Shown piece after piece: positions 52,366 to 63,156 of a stretch of 64,000 bases of DNA. The notes beneath the pieces are model-generated. The model did no database searches. It saw only the letters and a list, made by a program, of their open reading frames with translations, and was not told the DNA's origin. The stretch is from Rachicladosporium sp. CCFEE 5018 (taxonomy: Eukaryota > Ascomycota > Dothideomycetes > Cladosporiales > Cladosporiaceae): NCBI GenBank assembly GCA_002077045.2, contig KZ111176.1, positions 1 to 64,000 on the forward strand, written 5' to 3'. Within the stretch, counting starts at the first letter, position 1. Each line of letters begins with the position of its first letter. Position numbers and translations under genes: made by a program.

Positions 52366-53162
52366 ATGGTATCCTCCAACCTCTTTGCAGTCGTAGCCGG
52401 TGTCGGACCAGGCACAGGCGCTGCCGTAGCCCGCAAGTTTGCCTCAGCGTACCCTGTCGCACTCCTAGCAAGATCGCCCGAGAACTATGAGGGTTTGGTC
52501 AAGGAGATCAACAGCTCCGGCGGCAAGGCCATCGGTATTAGCACCGATGTTGCAAGCGAAGAGAGTGTGAAGAGTGCTTTTGAGAAGATAAAAAAGGAAT
52601 GGGGAAGTGATGGGTGCGCGGCAGCGATCTTTAATGCTAGTGGAAAGTTTGTGAGGAAGCCGCTGTTGGAGATGAGTGTCGAGGACTTTGTTGCAGGATG
52701 GGATGTTAGCTGGTAAGATGGGCTCTGATCTGAGATTCTATGATCGCAGCATGGCTGACACCAAATAGCAAGGGCGCCTTCATCTTCTCCCAAGCCACCC
52801 TCCCCCTGCTCCTAGACGCAACCTCAAAATCTGAGCATCCTCCTACCCTCATATTTACCGGTGCAACCGCTTCCATCAAAGCGAACGCACTCATGTCCGG
52901 CTTTGCCAACGCGAAGTTCGCCCTTCGCGCTCTGTCGACTTCCATCGCAAAGGAATTCGCGCCCAAGGGCATCCACGTTGCGCACGCGGTCATTGATGGG
53001 GTGATTGACATCCCGAGGACGAAGGACTGGCTGAAGGACATGCCGCCTGAGGCGAAGATCGATGCCGATGAGATTGCGGCAGCGTATTGGAATTTGCATT
53101 TGCAAGGGAAGAGGGCCTTCACAAATGAGATCGATATCAGGCCGATGTTGGAGAAGTGGTAG
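52366..53162 (+). CDS. Short-chain dehydrogenase/reductase-like protein
   Basis: Exons 52366-52712 and 52769-53162 (56-bp intron, GCTGAC branch) give 246 residues. The Rossmann cofactor loop is GVGPGTGAAVA (residues 12-22), followed by ARSPENYEGL and STDVASEESVKSAF. The NAG-type motif is NASGKFVRKPL. The catalytic region reads TGATASIKANALMSGFANAK, then FALRALSTSIAKEFAPKGIH. In the classical YxxxK motif Tyr is replaced by Phe (FANAK), as in a divergent fungal SDR clade with AKFALRAL after it. A standard SDR reaction is therefore uncertain. Substrate unknown. Cytosolic: no targeting signal. Confidence 0.82.
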
Positions 53163-54684
53163 TGGGGGAAATGATCGAATGAAGACCTACGAGGTAGATC
53201 TAGTGCGCCTCGTCCTACTCATCAGGACAGATTCTCTTGTTCGCGACCTCTTCCTCACCTCGCGTACCTGACTTCATAACCCACTGCGCTTCTCCACAAC
53301 ATTTGAGGCACGCAATGTACGGCTAGTTCGATTGGTAAAGTGGTCTTATACTTGAACCTGTGCAGCTGCGCAGCTGATCATGAGTGCACCGTAACATACT
53401 CCTTGCGGTACTCCACCTAACAGCTTAGAGCTCCTATGCAGCAACCACAGGCACTGTAGGCGCTCAGCCTACTAGCCACTCAGCCTGAAGCATCGTGTGT
53501 CATCCACTCACGCGTGCTGGTGGCTGGCTGTCATGACCATGCATGCAAGATCTTAGCGCGCGCATCGCATGCAAAGGGAAGCACATGTCTTCAAGGTCGT
53601 GGACTGCACGTCAGGACCGATGATCAGCCATCTTGGACTGACCACCTGGAGTATATTAGAGAAAGGCGAATCTCCTTGACTCGTGGGCGACATGAGATGT
53701 TAACGGTCGGCGTTCATGCAGCCTAGCCGACTTGAGGACCAATGCGTAGCCAGGGGTGGACCATGGACGTCGATCGTGGTGTGCTTCCAGCACATGGTGT
53801 GCAGCAGGCGAGTCCTCCCCGCGCAAGGTCTACGAGTAGCAGTGTACATTCCTGGCGCTTCTCGAGCTCCAGCGGGACATCGTGGGCGCTCAGCGACGAC
53901 ACCACAAGTCATCACTAATGGAAAAGTATAGTAGCATCAGGTAGATAGCAAGAGTGGTAGGAGCGTAGAAGGATGGCTCTATCATTTGATTGCCATTCGC
54001 TGCTCAGGCCATGCAGCGATCCCTGTCACACGCTTCACCACGCTTTTTCTGTGCGGCATTCTAGCGCTTCTTCTTCGAGTGGAGTGCCGATGTGCACCAC
54101 TTTCCTTGCGGGATATCCGGCAAAGATAGCCAACCCCCTTCACTGGCCCAGCACTCCGCTCGCCCTGCGGACTTCAAGGCCGTGTCGTGATGTGCGGTGC
54201 ACAAGCGTTTGCATTTCTGCGAACGGGATGCATGACCCTGGAACCTCCCCTGCCCTCATCAATGTAAACCTTAACGACTTCATCCCTTCTCTGTTGCGTG
54301 CCACGTGAAAGTGACGCCGCCGAGCTTTATCTCCACGTTACCGCGATCCTTCAGGAGGAAAGCACTCTTGTCAAGCGACTGCACCTCTCAATTTGCTGCC
54401 GCGCGATCCACAGACCAGTTGCGCGCCATTGCCCAGCCTTCGAGATCGACTGCAGATTCCAGACCAGACCTGCCCGACATCTCCGTCACTTCGAGCGATC
54501 CAGAACATCGATTGCCTCCTAGATCGCACTATCACCGTTCTCGATTCACTCAACACCGATTTACCATTGCGCCAATATCCCTGCAACAGACCTCGCCTCC
54601 GCCCTCGCTAGATTTCTCCCTTTCCAAACGCAGCATTGAGGCGACAGTCGACGAGCAGATCGCTGTTCTAAGCGAACATTCGCA
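53163..54684. other. Intergenic, 1.5 kb, including a long RAS 5' region
   Basis: No gene supported. The 380 bases before the RAS ATG are open in several frames and CT-rich, typical of a long fungal 5' UTR. Upstream ATGs occur there (for example 54305 and 54298 regions), so uORF control is possible but unproven. Confidence 0.45.
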
Positions 54685-55593
54685 ATGGCTTCAAAAGTAC
54701 GCATACCAATACATATTGTTCCCGGAATTAATTGGCCAAACACCATTGAGTGGCATCGCATGCAAGGATGGGCTACTGGGAGAACATGTACTGACACAAT
54801 TCTGCGCAGTTCCTCAGGGAGTACAAGCTCGTGGTCGTTGGTGGCGGTGGCGTTGGAAAGAGTTGCTTGACCATCCAATTGATACAATCCCACTTCGTTG
54901 ACGAGTATGATCCTACAATTGAAGGTTCGCAGTCGTCACAGCCGCATTGTACATTAATGAGCGCACTGACATATCACTGTAGACTCATACCGAAAGCAAT
55001 GCGTCATTGACGAAGAGGTGGCACTACTCGATGTTCTCGATACGGCAGGGCAAGAGGAGTACTCGGCGATGCGGGAGCAATATATGCGTACAGGCGAAGG
55101 CTTCTTGCTGGTGTACAGCATAACATCGCGACAGAGTTATGAGGAGATCGTCACATTTCAGCAACAAATCCTGAGAGTGAAGGACAAGGACTACTTCCCG
55201 ATCATCGTGGTGGGCAACAAATGCGATTTGGAGAGCGAGCGGGAAGTGAGCACAGAAGGTAAGTTCGGGACACGCAGAGCGGCGTTGTGGTAGAGATTTG
55301 CCTACGGTCGCGGCTCTTGCGCGATTGAGGTCCCACAAGTCGCATAAACTGATAAGATCACAGAGGGTAAGGCGCTCGCTCGCTCATTCGGCTGTAAGTT
55401 CATCGAGACGTCGGCTAAGTCACGCATCAACGTGGACAACGCTTTCTTCGACATCGTACGCGAAATTCGGAAGTACAACAAGGACATGTCATCGTATCCG
55501 GGAGGTAATGGCGCAGTGGGACAAAAGCCACATCAGAACTTCGATATGGATGGCGAGAAGGAAGCAGGATGCTGCAAGTGCGCAGTGATGTAA
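54685..55593 (+). CDS. ras1: RAS small GTPase
   Basis: Exons 54685-54696, 54810-54924, 54983-55258 and 55364-55593 give 210 residues. Exon 1 encodes only MASK. The P-loop GGGGVGKS spans residues 15-22 (G17 corresponds to H-Ras G12 and is wild type). Switch I is DEYDPTIEDSYRK, switch II DVLDTAGQEEYSAMREQYMR, then VVGNKCDLE and FIETSAKSRINVDNAF. The C-terminus CCKCAVM is a CAAX prenylation box with neighbouring palmitoylatable cysteines. It matches Aspergillus RasA-type proteins, which signal to cAMP and MAPK pathways in growth and development. Introns are 113, 58 and 105 bp. Confidence 0.96.
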
Positions 55594-56100
55594 GCGGATC
55601 CTTTGTCAAGCGGCTTGCGGAGTGTATGGCGCGAGGAGGGACAGACAGATGAGGCACACAGCGCACCAGCTATCAGGCTGGCACGGGAGAAGGGTTCGAA
55701 CGCGAAGAACACCGCTTGCGTTGGGTATCTGCGTCCAAGGCCGCGCAACGAGAAACGAGCGCTGGCTGGGCGCTAAAAGGTTCAAGGGTTGCAAGACCCG
55801 GTATTGCAGGCTGCATTATATCCACTTCGTTTCGGAAAAGGGAAGCGATCTGCTGTTTTCGGCACTGGCATTCATCGGGCAGCCGTGATAGAATTCTCGG
55901 CATGGGCGTAGACTAGGCGCATAGAAGGTGTATGCAACGGCGCATTGATTCAATGGCGACTCTCAGCGCATCACTGATCAACTACCTAACATAGTGCAGT
56001 CGAAGTAAGCTTCAAATAAGCCTAAGCTGCTCCTTCCTCGCTCTGCCTGAAAGTCTCACCTCACCTCGTGTCACGACGGGCATCGCACACGACCTGAGCC
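55594..56100. other. Intergenic between convergent RAS and GMF-like genes
   Basis: About 500 bases holding the 3' regions of two convergent genes. No gene, hairpin or poly-A signal was assigned with confidence. Confidence 0.45.
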
Positions 56101-56720
56101 TCACTCCTCGCCTTTCAGCTTCTGCTCCATCTGCAGCAAGTCCTCCGCGTCGTCGATCTCGATGACCTTTCCAGCCTCACTTTCGTTCCTCATAAGCTCC
56201 TTCGCGCCAGCATACAGCATTCTGCTCTCCTGGTTACAGGTCGAGGGCAGGTAGCTGATCAACACGTATGGCACGCTTTGGCGACCGGAAGCCTGACTAC
56301 GCGTCAGCAAGGTGATAATGTCACGCGCAGATTACTGGGAGAACACAGACCATAGTGATGGGATATGACAACAACACGAATCTCGGGCTATTATCTGGGA
56401 GCTCATCGCTCAAGTCTGGCATGGACGTATAGGTTTCATCATCAGCTTGACTGATTTCGAGAGTCTTTTTATCGATCTGGTCTTCTGTCGTGGTGGGATA
56501 AGATCAGTCGAAGGTTCTCACGCATCTGTCAATTCTTCAACAGGAGTCGTCTCACAGATTACTGCTTGAGGATCCTTTGCTCGAGATGTCGACAATCGGA
56601 ACTTCCGAAGCTTGTCTTTGGTCGGCGTGCTGAACGTGTACAGGCGTGATTCGGAAGACTTGGAGGAAGTCAGTGGTGGGTATGGGGGAGATACCTGCTG
56701 CTGTGAAGACCACGTACCAT
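56101..56720 (-). CDS. AIM7: GMF-type ADF-homology protein (Aim7)
   Basis: Exons 56718-56720, 56556-56658, 56351-56481 and 56101-56292 give 142 residues, the usual GMF length. Exon 1 is just the ATG. The protein reads SSESRLYTFSTPTKDKLRKF, RLSTSRAKDPQAVIYQIDKK, PRFVLLSYPITM, SGRQSVPYVLISYLPSTCNQ, RMLYAGAKELMRN, typical of glia-maturation-factor proteins that dismantle Arp2/3 actin branches. Two acceptors were set by homology: CAGAAG|AC for exon 3, because the earlier CAG would create TAA, and GTCAG|GC for exon 4. Introns are 59, 74 and 58 bp. Confidence 0.87.
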
Positions 56721-56933
56721 AACGGCGGCGTTCAGTGCTCCTGATCTGGTTGATCTAGATATATTGTATACTTACGACTGCCTAGGTGAAGTCGATTACC
56801 TTTCAAAGCTCGGACTTGAGCCTGGAGTTGCCCTCCCCGCAACGATGATGTAGTCTACGAAAGCATTGGAGTCGGCAAGCTTTCGTACAACATCCACAGC
56901 TCTTCTCCAAAACACCACTCCCGAATCGATCCT
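56721..56933. promoter_or_regulatory. Compact divergent promoter: GMF-like gene / molybdopterin-domain gene
   Basis: Only 213 bases separate the two start codons, so promoters and both 5' UTRs overlap. A TATATTG stretch occurs near 56760. Confidence 0.5.
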
Positions 56934-57890
56934 ATGTTCTCACGACTGAACCAACTCACGAGACATCTGTCACGTCCTCTACCGCAATACCTACACAATT
57001 CGGCAGCAGCTCGAGCCATGGCGCAGAACGGCAGCAGAAGCATGATCCACACGGCCGGCTGCATCATCATTGGCGACGAGGTCCTCGGCGGCAAGACAGT
57101 AGACACAAACTCGGCATGGTTTGCAAAGTATTGCTTCTCGCTGGGCATCAATCTTAAGCGTGTGGAAGTCATCGCAGATGACGAGAGCGAGATCATTGAG
57201 GCTGCTCGGCGGATGTCGAAGAATTACGACTTTGTAGTCACATCTGGAGGCATTGGACCAACCCACGATGATATCACGTACCAAAGCATAGCGAGGGCGT
57301 TTGATCTACCGCTTGTCTTGCACAAAGAGGCATTCGAGAAGATGAAGAAATTCTCGAGACCTCGGTCGGGCCAGGAGAAGTTCGACTACGAAACAGACTC
57401 ACCTGCACTGAAGGCAAAGCTGCGAATGATCGAGCTACCGTACGACAAGAAGCTACCGGATGAGGAGCAGGTGATATTCCCGGCGGAGGACTTGTGGGTG
57501 CCGATCAATGTGGTGAATGGAAATGTGCACATCTTCCCAGGCATACCTCGGCTGTTCGAGAAGATGCTGGATGGCCTCAAACCCCGACTGCTTCCTCGAT
57601 TGACAGACCCTGAAGGGAAAGGCATATATCGCTTGCTATTCAGCACCCCGCTGCCGGAGAGCGAAGTCGCAGGCTACCTCACGGAGTTGTCAAATAAGGT
57701 GGAGAGCAAGGGCGTCAAGGTCGGATCTTATCCAAGATGGGGCAAGAGCCGGAATGTCGTGACACTTGTCGGGCGAGATCAAAACTTCATGGAGAGCCTC
57801 GTGGCGGAGGTGGAGTCAAACGTGAAAGGTAGACGGATACAAGTTGAGGGTGAAGACGATGATAGTGGTAGTGATAAGGACGCATCGTAG
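56934..57890 (+). CDS. Molybdopterin-binding (MoaB/MogA-like) domain protein
   Basis: This 318-residue intronless protein has a likely mitochondrial presequence (FSRLNQLTRHLSRPLPQYLH) before a MoCF-biosynthesis/CinA-type domain: TAGCIIIGDEVLGGKTVDTN, SAWFAKYCFSLGINLKRVEV, IADDESEIIEAARRMSKNYD, FVVTSGGIGPTHDDITYQSI. This is the domain fused to FAD synthase in animals (FLAD1) and found alone in fungi. It lacks the PAPS-reductase-like FAD synthase half. The GGIGPTHDD motif is a strong signature. Role may be in nucleotide-cofactor hydrolysis; exact substrate uncertain. It ends 46 bases from the convergent PTH11-like gene. Confidence 0.85.
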   Translation: MFSRLNQLTRHLSRPLPQYLHNSAAARAMAQNGSRSMIHTAGCIIIGDEVLGGKTVDTNSAWFAKYCFSLGINLKRVEVIADDESEIIEAARRMSKNYDFVVTSGGIGPTHDDITYQSIARAFDLPLVLHKEAFEKMKKFSRPRSGQEKFDYETDSPALKAKLRMIELPYDKKLPDEEQVIFPAEDLWVPINVVNGNVHIFPGIPRLFEKMLDGLKPRLLPRLTDPEGKGIYRLLFSTPLPESEVAGYLTELSNKVESKGVKVGSYPRWGKSRNVVTLVGRDQNFMESLVAEVESNVKGRRIQVEGEDDDSGSDKDAS

Positions 57891-57936
57891 GTATATGCCT
57901 ACAATTTCTTGCGCCGTCTCATCTTGGTCCCACTTG

Positions 57937-59339
57937 TCACACGAGGCTCTTGCTGGACGATCTTCGACAGCCTTTCCTGCTCCCACGGGCTGATCCTGCA
58001 GCACCAGACTCTCGTGTCCTGAGCTCTGAGCTGCCCTTTCGAGACCCTTGCCACGGAACGCCTGGGCTTGACTGCTTGACTGTGTCATCGGAAGACGTCG
58101 CACCCGCACTTGGGTCGTCCTGCAGCAGGCCCCCGACATCCGAGAACGTTACTGCGAAATCTCTCGTTACTGTGATGCTGCTTTGTTGACTGGTCTGCGA
58201 ATGCGAGAGAGAGGCGTTCCGCCGTGGCATAGACGGTCGAGCTTCCTTTCGTGCTGGCACATACTCGGCGGCAACGCGATTCTGCCCGACTGGCGGCCGC
58301 AGCTTCAAGGCCTTGATGCTACTGTGGCGGTCGTAAGTCATCGTACGAGTGATCTGACTGTTTACTGCTGTTGGTGCCGATCTGCGGTGTGTAGGCAGGC
58401 TCCACGCCTTTGGTCGCATGAGTGTCCCGGTCGATAGTGATGAGAAGAACGGCTTCAGACAGGGAATCGTCGCGCTGATCACGCTGGTGTGCGCAGCGAT
58501 GATGGACATCGTGATGAACTTTACTTGGCTGTCTGAAGGATTGGTGCTCAGAGTTTGTTGGAAGTAGAACAGCCGCCAGATGCCAAAGGGCACAAGCCTG
58601 ACACGATCAGCAAATGTATACTCTCTGGTTGAGTCTGAAACCGACAGAAGACGCGTAGAGAAGGCGATCACTACGGCAATTTTGATTTGCTTCGGCATCA
58701 TCAAGTCCCACACAAGATATACCGCTGCAGCGACAAGGACAAGCTCGATGATCCAGGATGCAATGCCACTCGCTAGCGACTGAGCCCACTAAACGATCAT
58801 CAGCCATCGCATCGTCCACTTTGGGGTTCCGTATCTCGAACGCTCACTCGATTCATGCAAGTGTTTGGAGGCTTCGTCAGCCAGGGATGCGGCAGCTTGC
58901 ACTGGAACGAGGCTGAGAGCATTGATTGCAGTGCCCACATGACGACAACAGTGGCAATCGTGTATGCAACTCGCAGATGCTTTTGGGTCTTCGTCATGCG
59001 CGCCAGCAAGAAACACGCCGATAGTTTCGAAAAGCCCAAAACAAAGACGCCCATATACTGGTTCGCCCAGGTCGCGACAGCTATTGTCGTACGTTCGTGG
59101 TCGGAAAGGCTGGTGCCCCGTCGTCCAAGGCCAAAGTGTACTTCGATGATGATCATGGCGGAGTATAGGAGGCTAAAGAAGGTCGAGATGCTGCAGTGAA
59201 GATCATCGAGACCGAGAGGACCATTGATGCATAGGCGAGTGTACAGTCGGATGGCGAAGGCTTGTAACGTCCAGATCGTGCCCGTCACTGTGGTAACAAG
59301 TATCCATCCCGGACCAGGCTCGAGACCGAATGCTGGCAT
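57937..59339 (-). CDS. PTH11-like integral membrane (fungal rhodopsin-domain) receptor
   Basis: Exons 58848-59339 and 57937-58788 (59-bp intron) give 447 residues. Seven membrane segments are visible, for example GWILVTTVTGTIWTLQAFAI, TFFSLLYSAMIIIEVHFGLG, YMGVFVLGFSKLSACFLLAR, VAYTIATVVVMWALQSMLSA, WIIELVLVAAAVYLVWDLMM, IAVVIAFSTRL and the last near FITMSIIAAHTSVISATIPC. The motif HFGLGRR and the loop FQC..P.PW....NTC are characteristic of the fungal rhodopsin-like family. The C-terminal tail is Ser/Arg-rich and probably cytosolic. Such proteins are candidate GPCRs for surface sensing. The ATG at 59339 is the first in frame; no CFEM domain is present. Confidence 0.8.
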
Positions 59340-59887
59340 CACACCCGAAGATTCATCTTGCAAAAAGACGGACGAGAACTTGCGAGCGTATCATATACTA
59401 GGGTATGCGTAGTCGTTGTACGAATATGTATGTACCTCAGCGTACCTTGGAGGAGTACAAGTCGACACAATCTGCTCTTGTCTCGAGAGATCCGATTGGC
59501 GAGTGGTTACAATCGACTTTGTTGACAACCGCAGAAGGTACACTTCCATCAGGCAGGCATTCTGGTCCAGCGAGCTTTCCATGGCCTGGTGGCAACTTCT
59601 GCTTGGGAGATCGAAGCGGACTGTAGCTTCCGGAGCACGGCCAATTTCTACAACCCAAGATGGTATACAGTCGCTCTGTACCATCGAAATCATTCACTGA
59701 GGTTGAGTCGGTGCGCTTGAAGTTGCACAGCCAGGCACAGCCTCGACCGTGCCGCTGAGCAGCATGTCCAATGGCGGCTGAGGCACTTACACTCCTCCCA
59801 TCCTTCTTCTTCCGGTCATTCTTCACGTACTTTGTACTGTCTGCAAGGTCGTATCAACCAGATCCACTGGAAATTCGATCCGGCACG
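59340..59887. promoter_or_regulatory. Divergent promoter: PTH11-like gene / ankyrin gene
   Basis: About 550 bases. An in-frame ATG at 59771 extends the ankyrin frame by 39 hydrophobic residues (LLPSFFFRSFFTYFVLSARS), which could be a signal or membrane segment if used. Nothing else recognised. Confidence 0.4.
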
Positions 59888-60763
59888 ATGGAGCGTCCGA
59901 ATCTGATACCCAACGGCATGGTCATCTCCCACGAAATCTCATACATACCATTGCCAAGCGAGATGCTCAGCCAAGAGCTTCAGGCAGCGTGTCGACAAGA
60001 CGATGTTACGCGCGTCCGGGACCTAGCAACAAGCATTAATGCGGAAGACTGGTCCGCCGTCCTTGCCGCTGCAGCAATGGCTGGATCTATGAACGTTGTT
60101 GAATGTGCAATTGAGCATGGAGCCCGGATCAGTGACCTGACGCTGTACGACTTGGTCTCCTCGCCCGCAGCTGAGTCAGTCTTGTGCTACCTAATCGAAA
60201 TGAAGGTCGTAGAGGTAAATCATACACTCGATCGATGAGGTGTCATGATTGGCTTCGCAGTCTTTCGTAGTCGCCACACACTGGTCCGCTTCCTGCTTGC
60301 AAATGGAGCAAACCCAAACTTTCCCGTTGCGTCCAGGGCCCACAAGACCACCCTCGAATGCGCTGCACAGAGCTCTGATGCAGAGATGGTCAAGATTTTG
60401 CTCGAAGCCGGAGCAAATCTTGGCAACAATGGACCTCTCTGTCTGGCGGCAGAGGCGGGGAAGCTTGATGTTGTTGAACTGCTTTTAGCGAGCGGCGCGA
60501 AAGTCAATGAATTGGGGGTCATCGGGCGGGATAAGAGAAGTCTTGCAAGACTTGAGACCCGTAAGTCACGTGACGCATCGTACGTTCACCGCGTCATCAG
60601 GCTGACCAGACTCATAGCACTCCACAAGGCCGTCAGACATGGCCATGCCCATGTCATCACAATGCTGCTCGGCGCAGGAGCTGACGTTGGTATCAAGAAC
60701 GTACAAGGCCAGACAGTGGTCGAACTCGCCAAAGATTGTGGGATGGAGAATGCGTTGATGTAG
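59888..60763 (+). pseudogene. Ankyrin-repeat protein gene interrupted by an in-frame TGA
   Basis: Exons 59888-60560 and 60618-60763 (57-bp intron; splice restores ET-PLHKAVRHGH) form one frame of 273 codons. At codon 117 the frame reads CGA TGA GGT (stop at 60236-60238), between NHTLDR and GVMIGFAVFRSRHTLVRFLL. The ankyrin repeat straddles the stop. Downstream repeats are intact: LVRFLLANGANPN, EMVKILLEAGANLG, DVVELLLASGAKVNE, HVITMLLGAGADVG. No intron with suitable phase removes the stop. It is either a recent nonsense mutation, a sequencing error, or the gene makes a 116-residue fragment. Confidence 0.65.
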
Positions 60764-61018
60764 CGTTCGAAATATCGCTAAGCTTGAGGAGGAATAGGAG
60801 CCTCGAAAATGAAGTAGAGCCATCGGTATGCGTCAAAAACTGCACGGATCACGTTGGACACAAAGAAGTGGCAGTCACGACAGCGTCACTTCTTCGGCAT
60901 GGTTTTCCGAGCCAAACTATATCTTCGTTCATCGTGTTCACCTTACATATTTCAAGATCGCCCTACGAAAGTCCCGAGCCGCGATCTCATGCTCCTAACA
61001 TCGTTGGCGTGAGCGCTG
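60764..61018. other. Intergenic between ankyrin gene and small gene
   Basis: About 255 bases; no feature seen. Confidence 0.4.
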
Positions 61019-61492
61019 ATGAGTCAAGACGCAGGACACCATGGCTTAGACTCTTTGATGAGTCCGCAGCCAGGCTCGGCTGAGCATGTTCCCGGCCATG
61101 TCTCGCCAAAAGATCGCGACCGCTTAGATGAGACATACAGCGTCGATGACAGTCGTCCAGAGGTGAGTATCGCAATGACCTGTCACGTAGCCTAACGTTA
61201 TGAGCTGAGTACGGAACAGCAATACGCCAAATCGGAAGCCCTGCCGCGAAATGCTCACTCGCCATCTGGCATTGTCGACTTCACTGTCCGCAGCATAGGG
61301 TACGCCGATGTTGTTATCGGAACGCAGCATACGGATTCATGCTCACTACAGCAGATCCTAGGAGATAATGTTTGCGACGACCCCTGGTGCGCTGAAGAAT
61401 GGCGGGCTGCCCTGCGTAGTTTGGTCGCTCATATGGGCATATTCGGGCCAGACTCTTGTGAGGGAGGCCGAGCCGCCTTTGGGACTTGCTAG
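61019..61492 (+). CDS. Candidate small two-exon gene, 138 residues, unknown
   Basis: Exons 61019-61162 and 61220-61492 are split by a 57-bp intron with GTGAGT..CAG ends and a CCTAAC branch. The joined frame is phase-consistent. The N-terminal part is polar (HVPGHVSPKDRDRLDETYSV); the C-terminal part is compact with five cysteines (HTDSCSLQQILGDNVCDDPW, CAEEWRAALR, GPDSCEGGRAAFGTC). No homolog recognised and no signal peptide. Support is only from the splice sites and open frame, so it may be spurious. Confidence 0.35.
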
Positions 61493-61698
61493 CACTGACG
61501 ACCATATGTGATAGGTTTTCTCAATGGTTCAGCGCAATGGACTAAGCTATGATCGGTATGCTCAGACCTGCAAGTCAGAGCTGCGTGTTGCTCTGCTGAT
61601 CGATCACCCATTGCAGGGCATCTAAGTTCACTTCCTCCGGCACGGATCGTCGACTTTCTTTCGCATCTGGCTGGCTCTCCCTTATCTCATGGCAAAGC
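61493..61698. other. Degenerate upstream sequence of the permease gene
   Basis: Just upstream of 61699, two reading frames each resemble pieces of the amino-acid permease family: LPPARIVDFLSHL in one frame and SFASGWLSLISWQ in another. This suggests a frameshift in a decayed 5' end, or a small exon not resolved here. Confidence 0.4.
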
Positions 61699-62871
61699 AT
61701 GCTCGCAATCGACTGCTACATGACGGCCGATGCAATCCAAGCAATGATCCAGGTCACGCACCCAACCTACATCCCTACGGACGATCACACGACTGGCCTC
61801 AGCATCGCCACTATTCTGCTTGTCGCAGCGTGCGTCGTCCTCCTGAGAAACCACCTACCGATCTACGAAGCCGTCTTTTCTATATGCCACTACTTCTGCT
61901 TCGTCCCAATACTCGTAGCGCTATTCATCATGGCGCCGAAGCGCTCAGCGCGGGAGGTATTCATTGAGTTCACTGATTTCGGTGGCGGCTGGCCGAGTTT
62001 GAGCTTTTCGGTGCTCGTTGGGCAGGTTCCGAATGTCTACGTGGCCATGAGTAGTGCTGCCATTCTACACGAGCCGTGTGCGACCGAGAGAGACGACACG
62101 CGGCCGGGGTCTGGCTTTGCTTGGAGGTACCTCACCGACGCAGGCGTGACGACCCTGATGGCCATACTGTACTGCTTCAGTATTGTGTCCATCCCGGACG
62201 CACTTACGTACAGGTCACCATTCGTGCAGGTCTTCCACACGGCCTTTAAAGATCCCGGACCGACGCTGGCTTTCTCGATGGTGGTGCTAGGACTTCTCTA
62301 CATGATCGCTGTCAGCACCATTGCTTCAGCTGCGGAGCAGATCAGCAATCTTGCAGATCAGACCACGCTTCCTTCACGCGCACGCATCTGGCTCAAGCTC
62401 AGTCCGACACATCTGGCTGTCTTCACCTCAGTACTCCTAACAATCCTCTTCTCGTTCCTCCAACTCCTCACGCCCTCGGCTTTCGATTCCATCCTTTCCC
62501 TCGCCATCATATCACAGATGTTCATCGTGGTGCTGGCCATAGCTACGCGGACTCATGGCAGATCTAACAACCCCACGAGACCAATGAGCGGCTGGAGGAC
62601 GTTGATTGCGAATGGTGCCGCTTTGCTCTACGCTGCATGGGCAGTAAGTATGCCCTTGCCCCGAACGTACTGATGCTGGGTTGCTGACTACAATCTCTAG
62701 ATCTTCTGGGCGTTCTGGCCTTCGACTTACAAGCCTTCGGCCAGCGAGGTGAACTGGGGAGGCGTCTTCTTCATGGTACTCTTGCTCGTTGGAGCCGGGC
62801 TTCGGCACTGGACAGCGAAACCGACTCATCAAGAGCCTGTGAAGAAGGGCGCATCGGGGCAACAGCAGTGA
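61699..62871 (+). CDS. Amino-acid/polyamine (APC-type) permease, N-terminally short
   Basis: Exons 61699-62643 and 62701-62871 (57-bp intron) give 371 residues. It matches fungal APC permeases of the choline/GABA group from about transmembrane segment 4 onward: TGLSIATILLVAACVVLL, FSICHYFCFVPILVALFIMA, the GGWPSLSFSVLVGQVPNVYV segment, VTTLMAILYCFSIVSIPDAL, PFVQVFHTAFKDPGPTLAFS, HLAVFTSVLLTILFSFLQLL. Full-length relatives have about 500 residues and 12 membrane segments. The first three to four segments and the consensus substrate-binding loop are missing. No clear N-terminal exons were found upstream, where a different small open frame sits. Likely a truncated gene. Confidence 0.65.
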
Positions 62872-63156
62872 GGGCTTGCGTGGGTGACCTATGACGGCAT
62901 ACTGGGAAGGCGGCTATAGTACAGTCGTCTAGTGCTATCTATCGTACAAACCTGCGTTGCGCCTCCGAATTTGCGGATTCGCCATTCATCGCGCATCAAG
63001 CCCGAGCAAAGGACCCTCCGGCGCTCTGCGGCAAAGTGTCGCCATTCCATGCACTGTCAATGCGCCCAAATGCGCTCTGTGCCAATATCCGCCTTCGCGC
63101 CACCACAATTTCATTCATCAGCAACTCCCAACACCTCATAGTGGATCCCAAGCATT
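62872..63156. other. Intergenic between convergent permease and PHD genes
   Basis: About 285 bases of 3' flank for two convergent genes; nothing else seen. Confidence 0.4.

Noticed and set aside
53311..53390. Possible tRNA-like stretch (GGCTAGTTCGATTGGTAAAG)
   Set aside because: No acceptor stem, anticodon arm or standard T-loop could be folded from the flanking bases.
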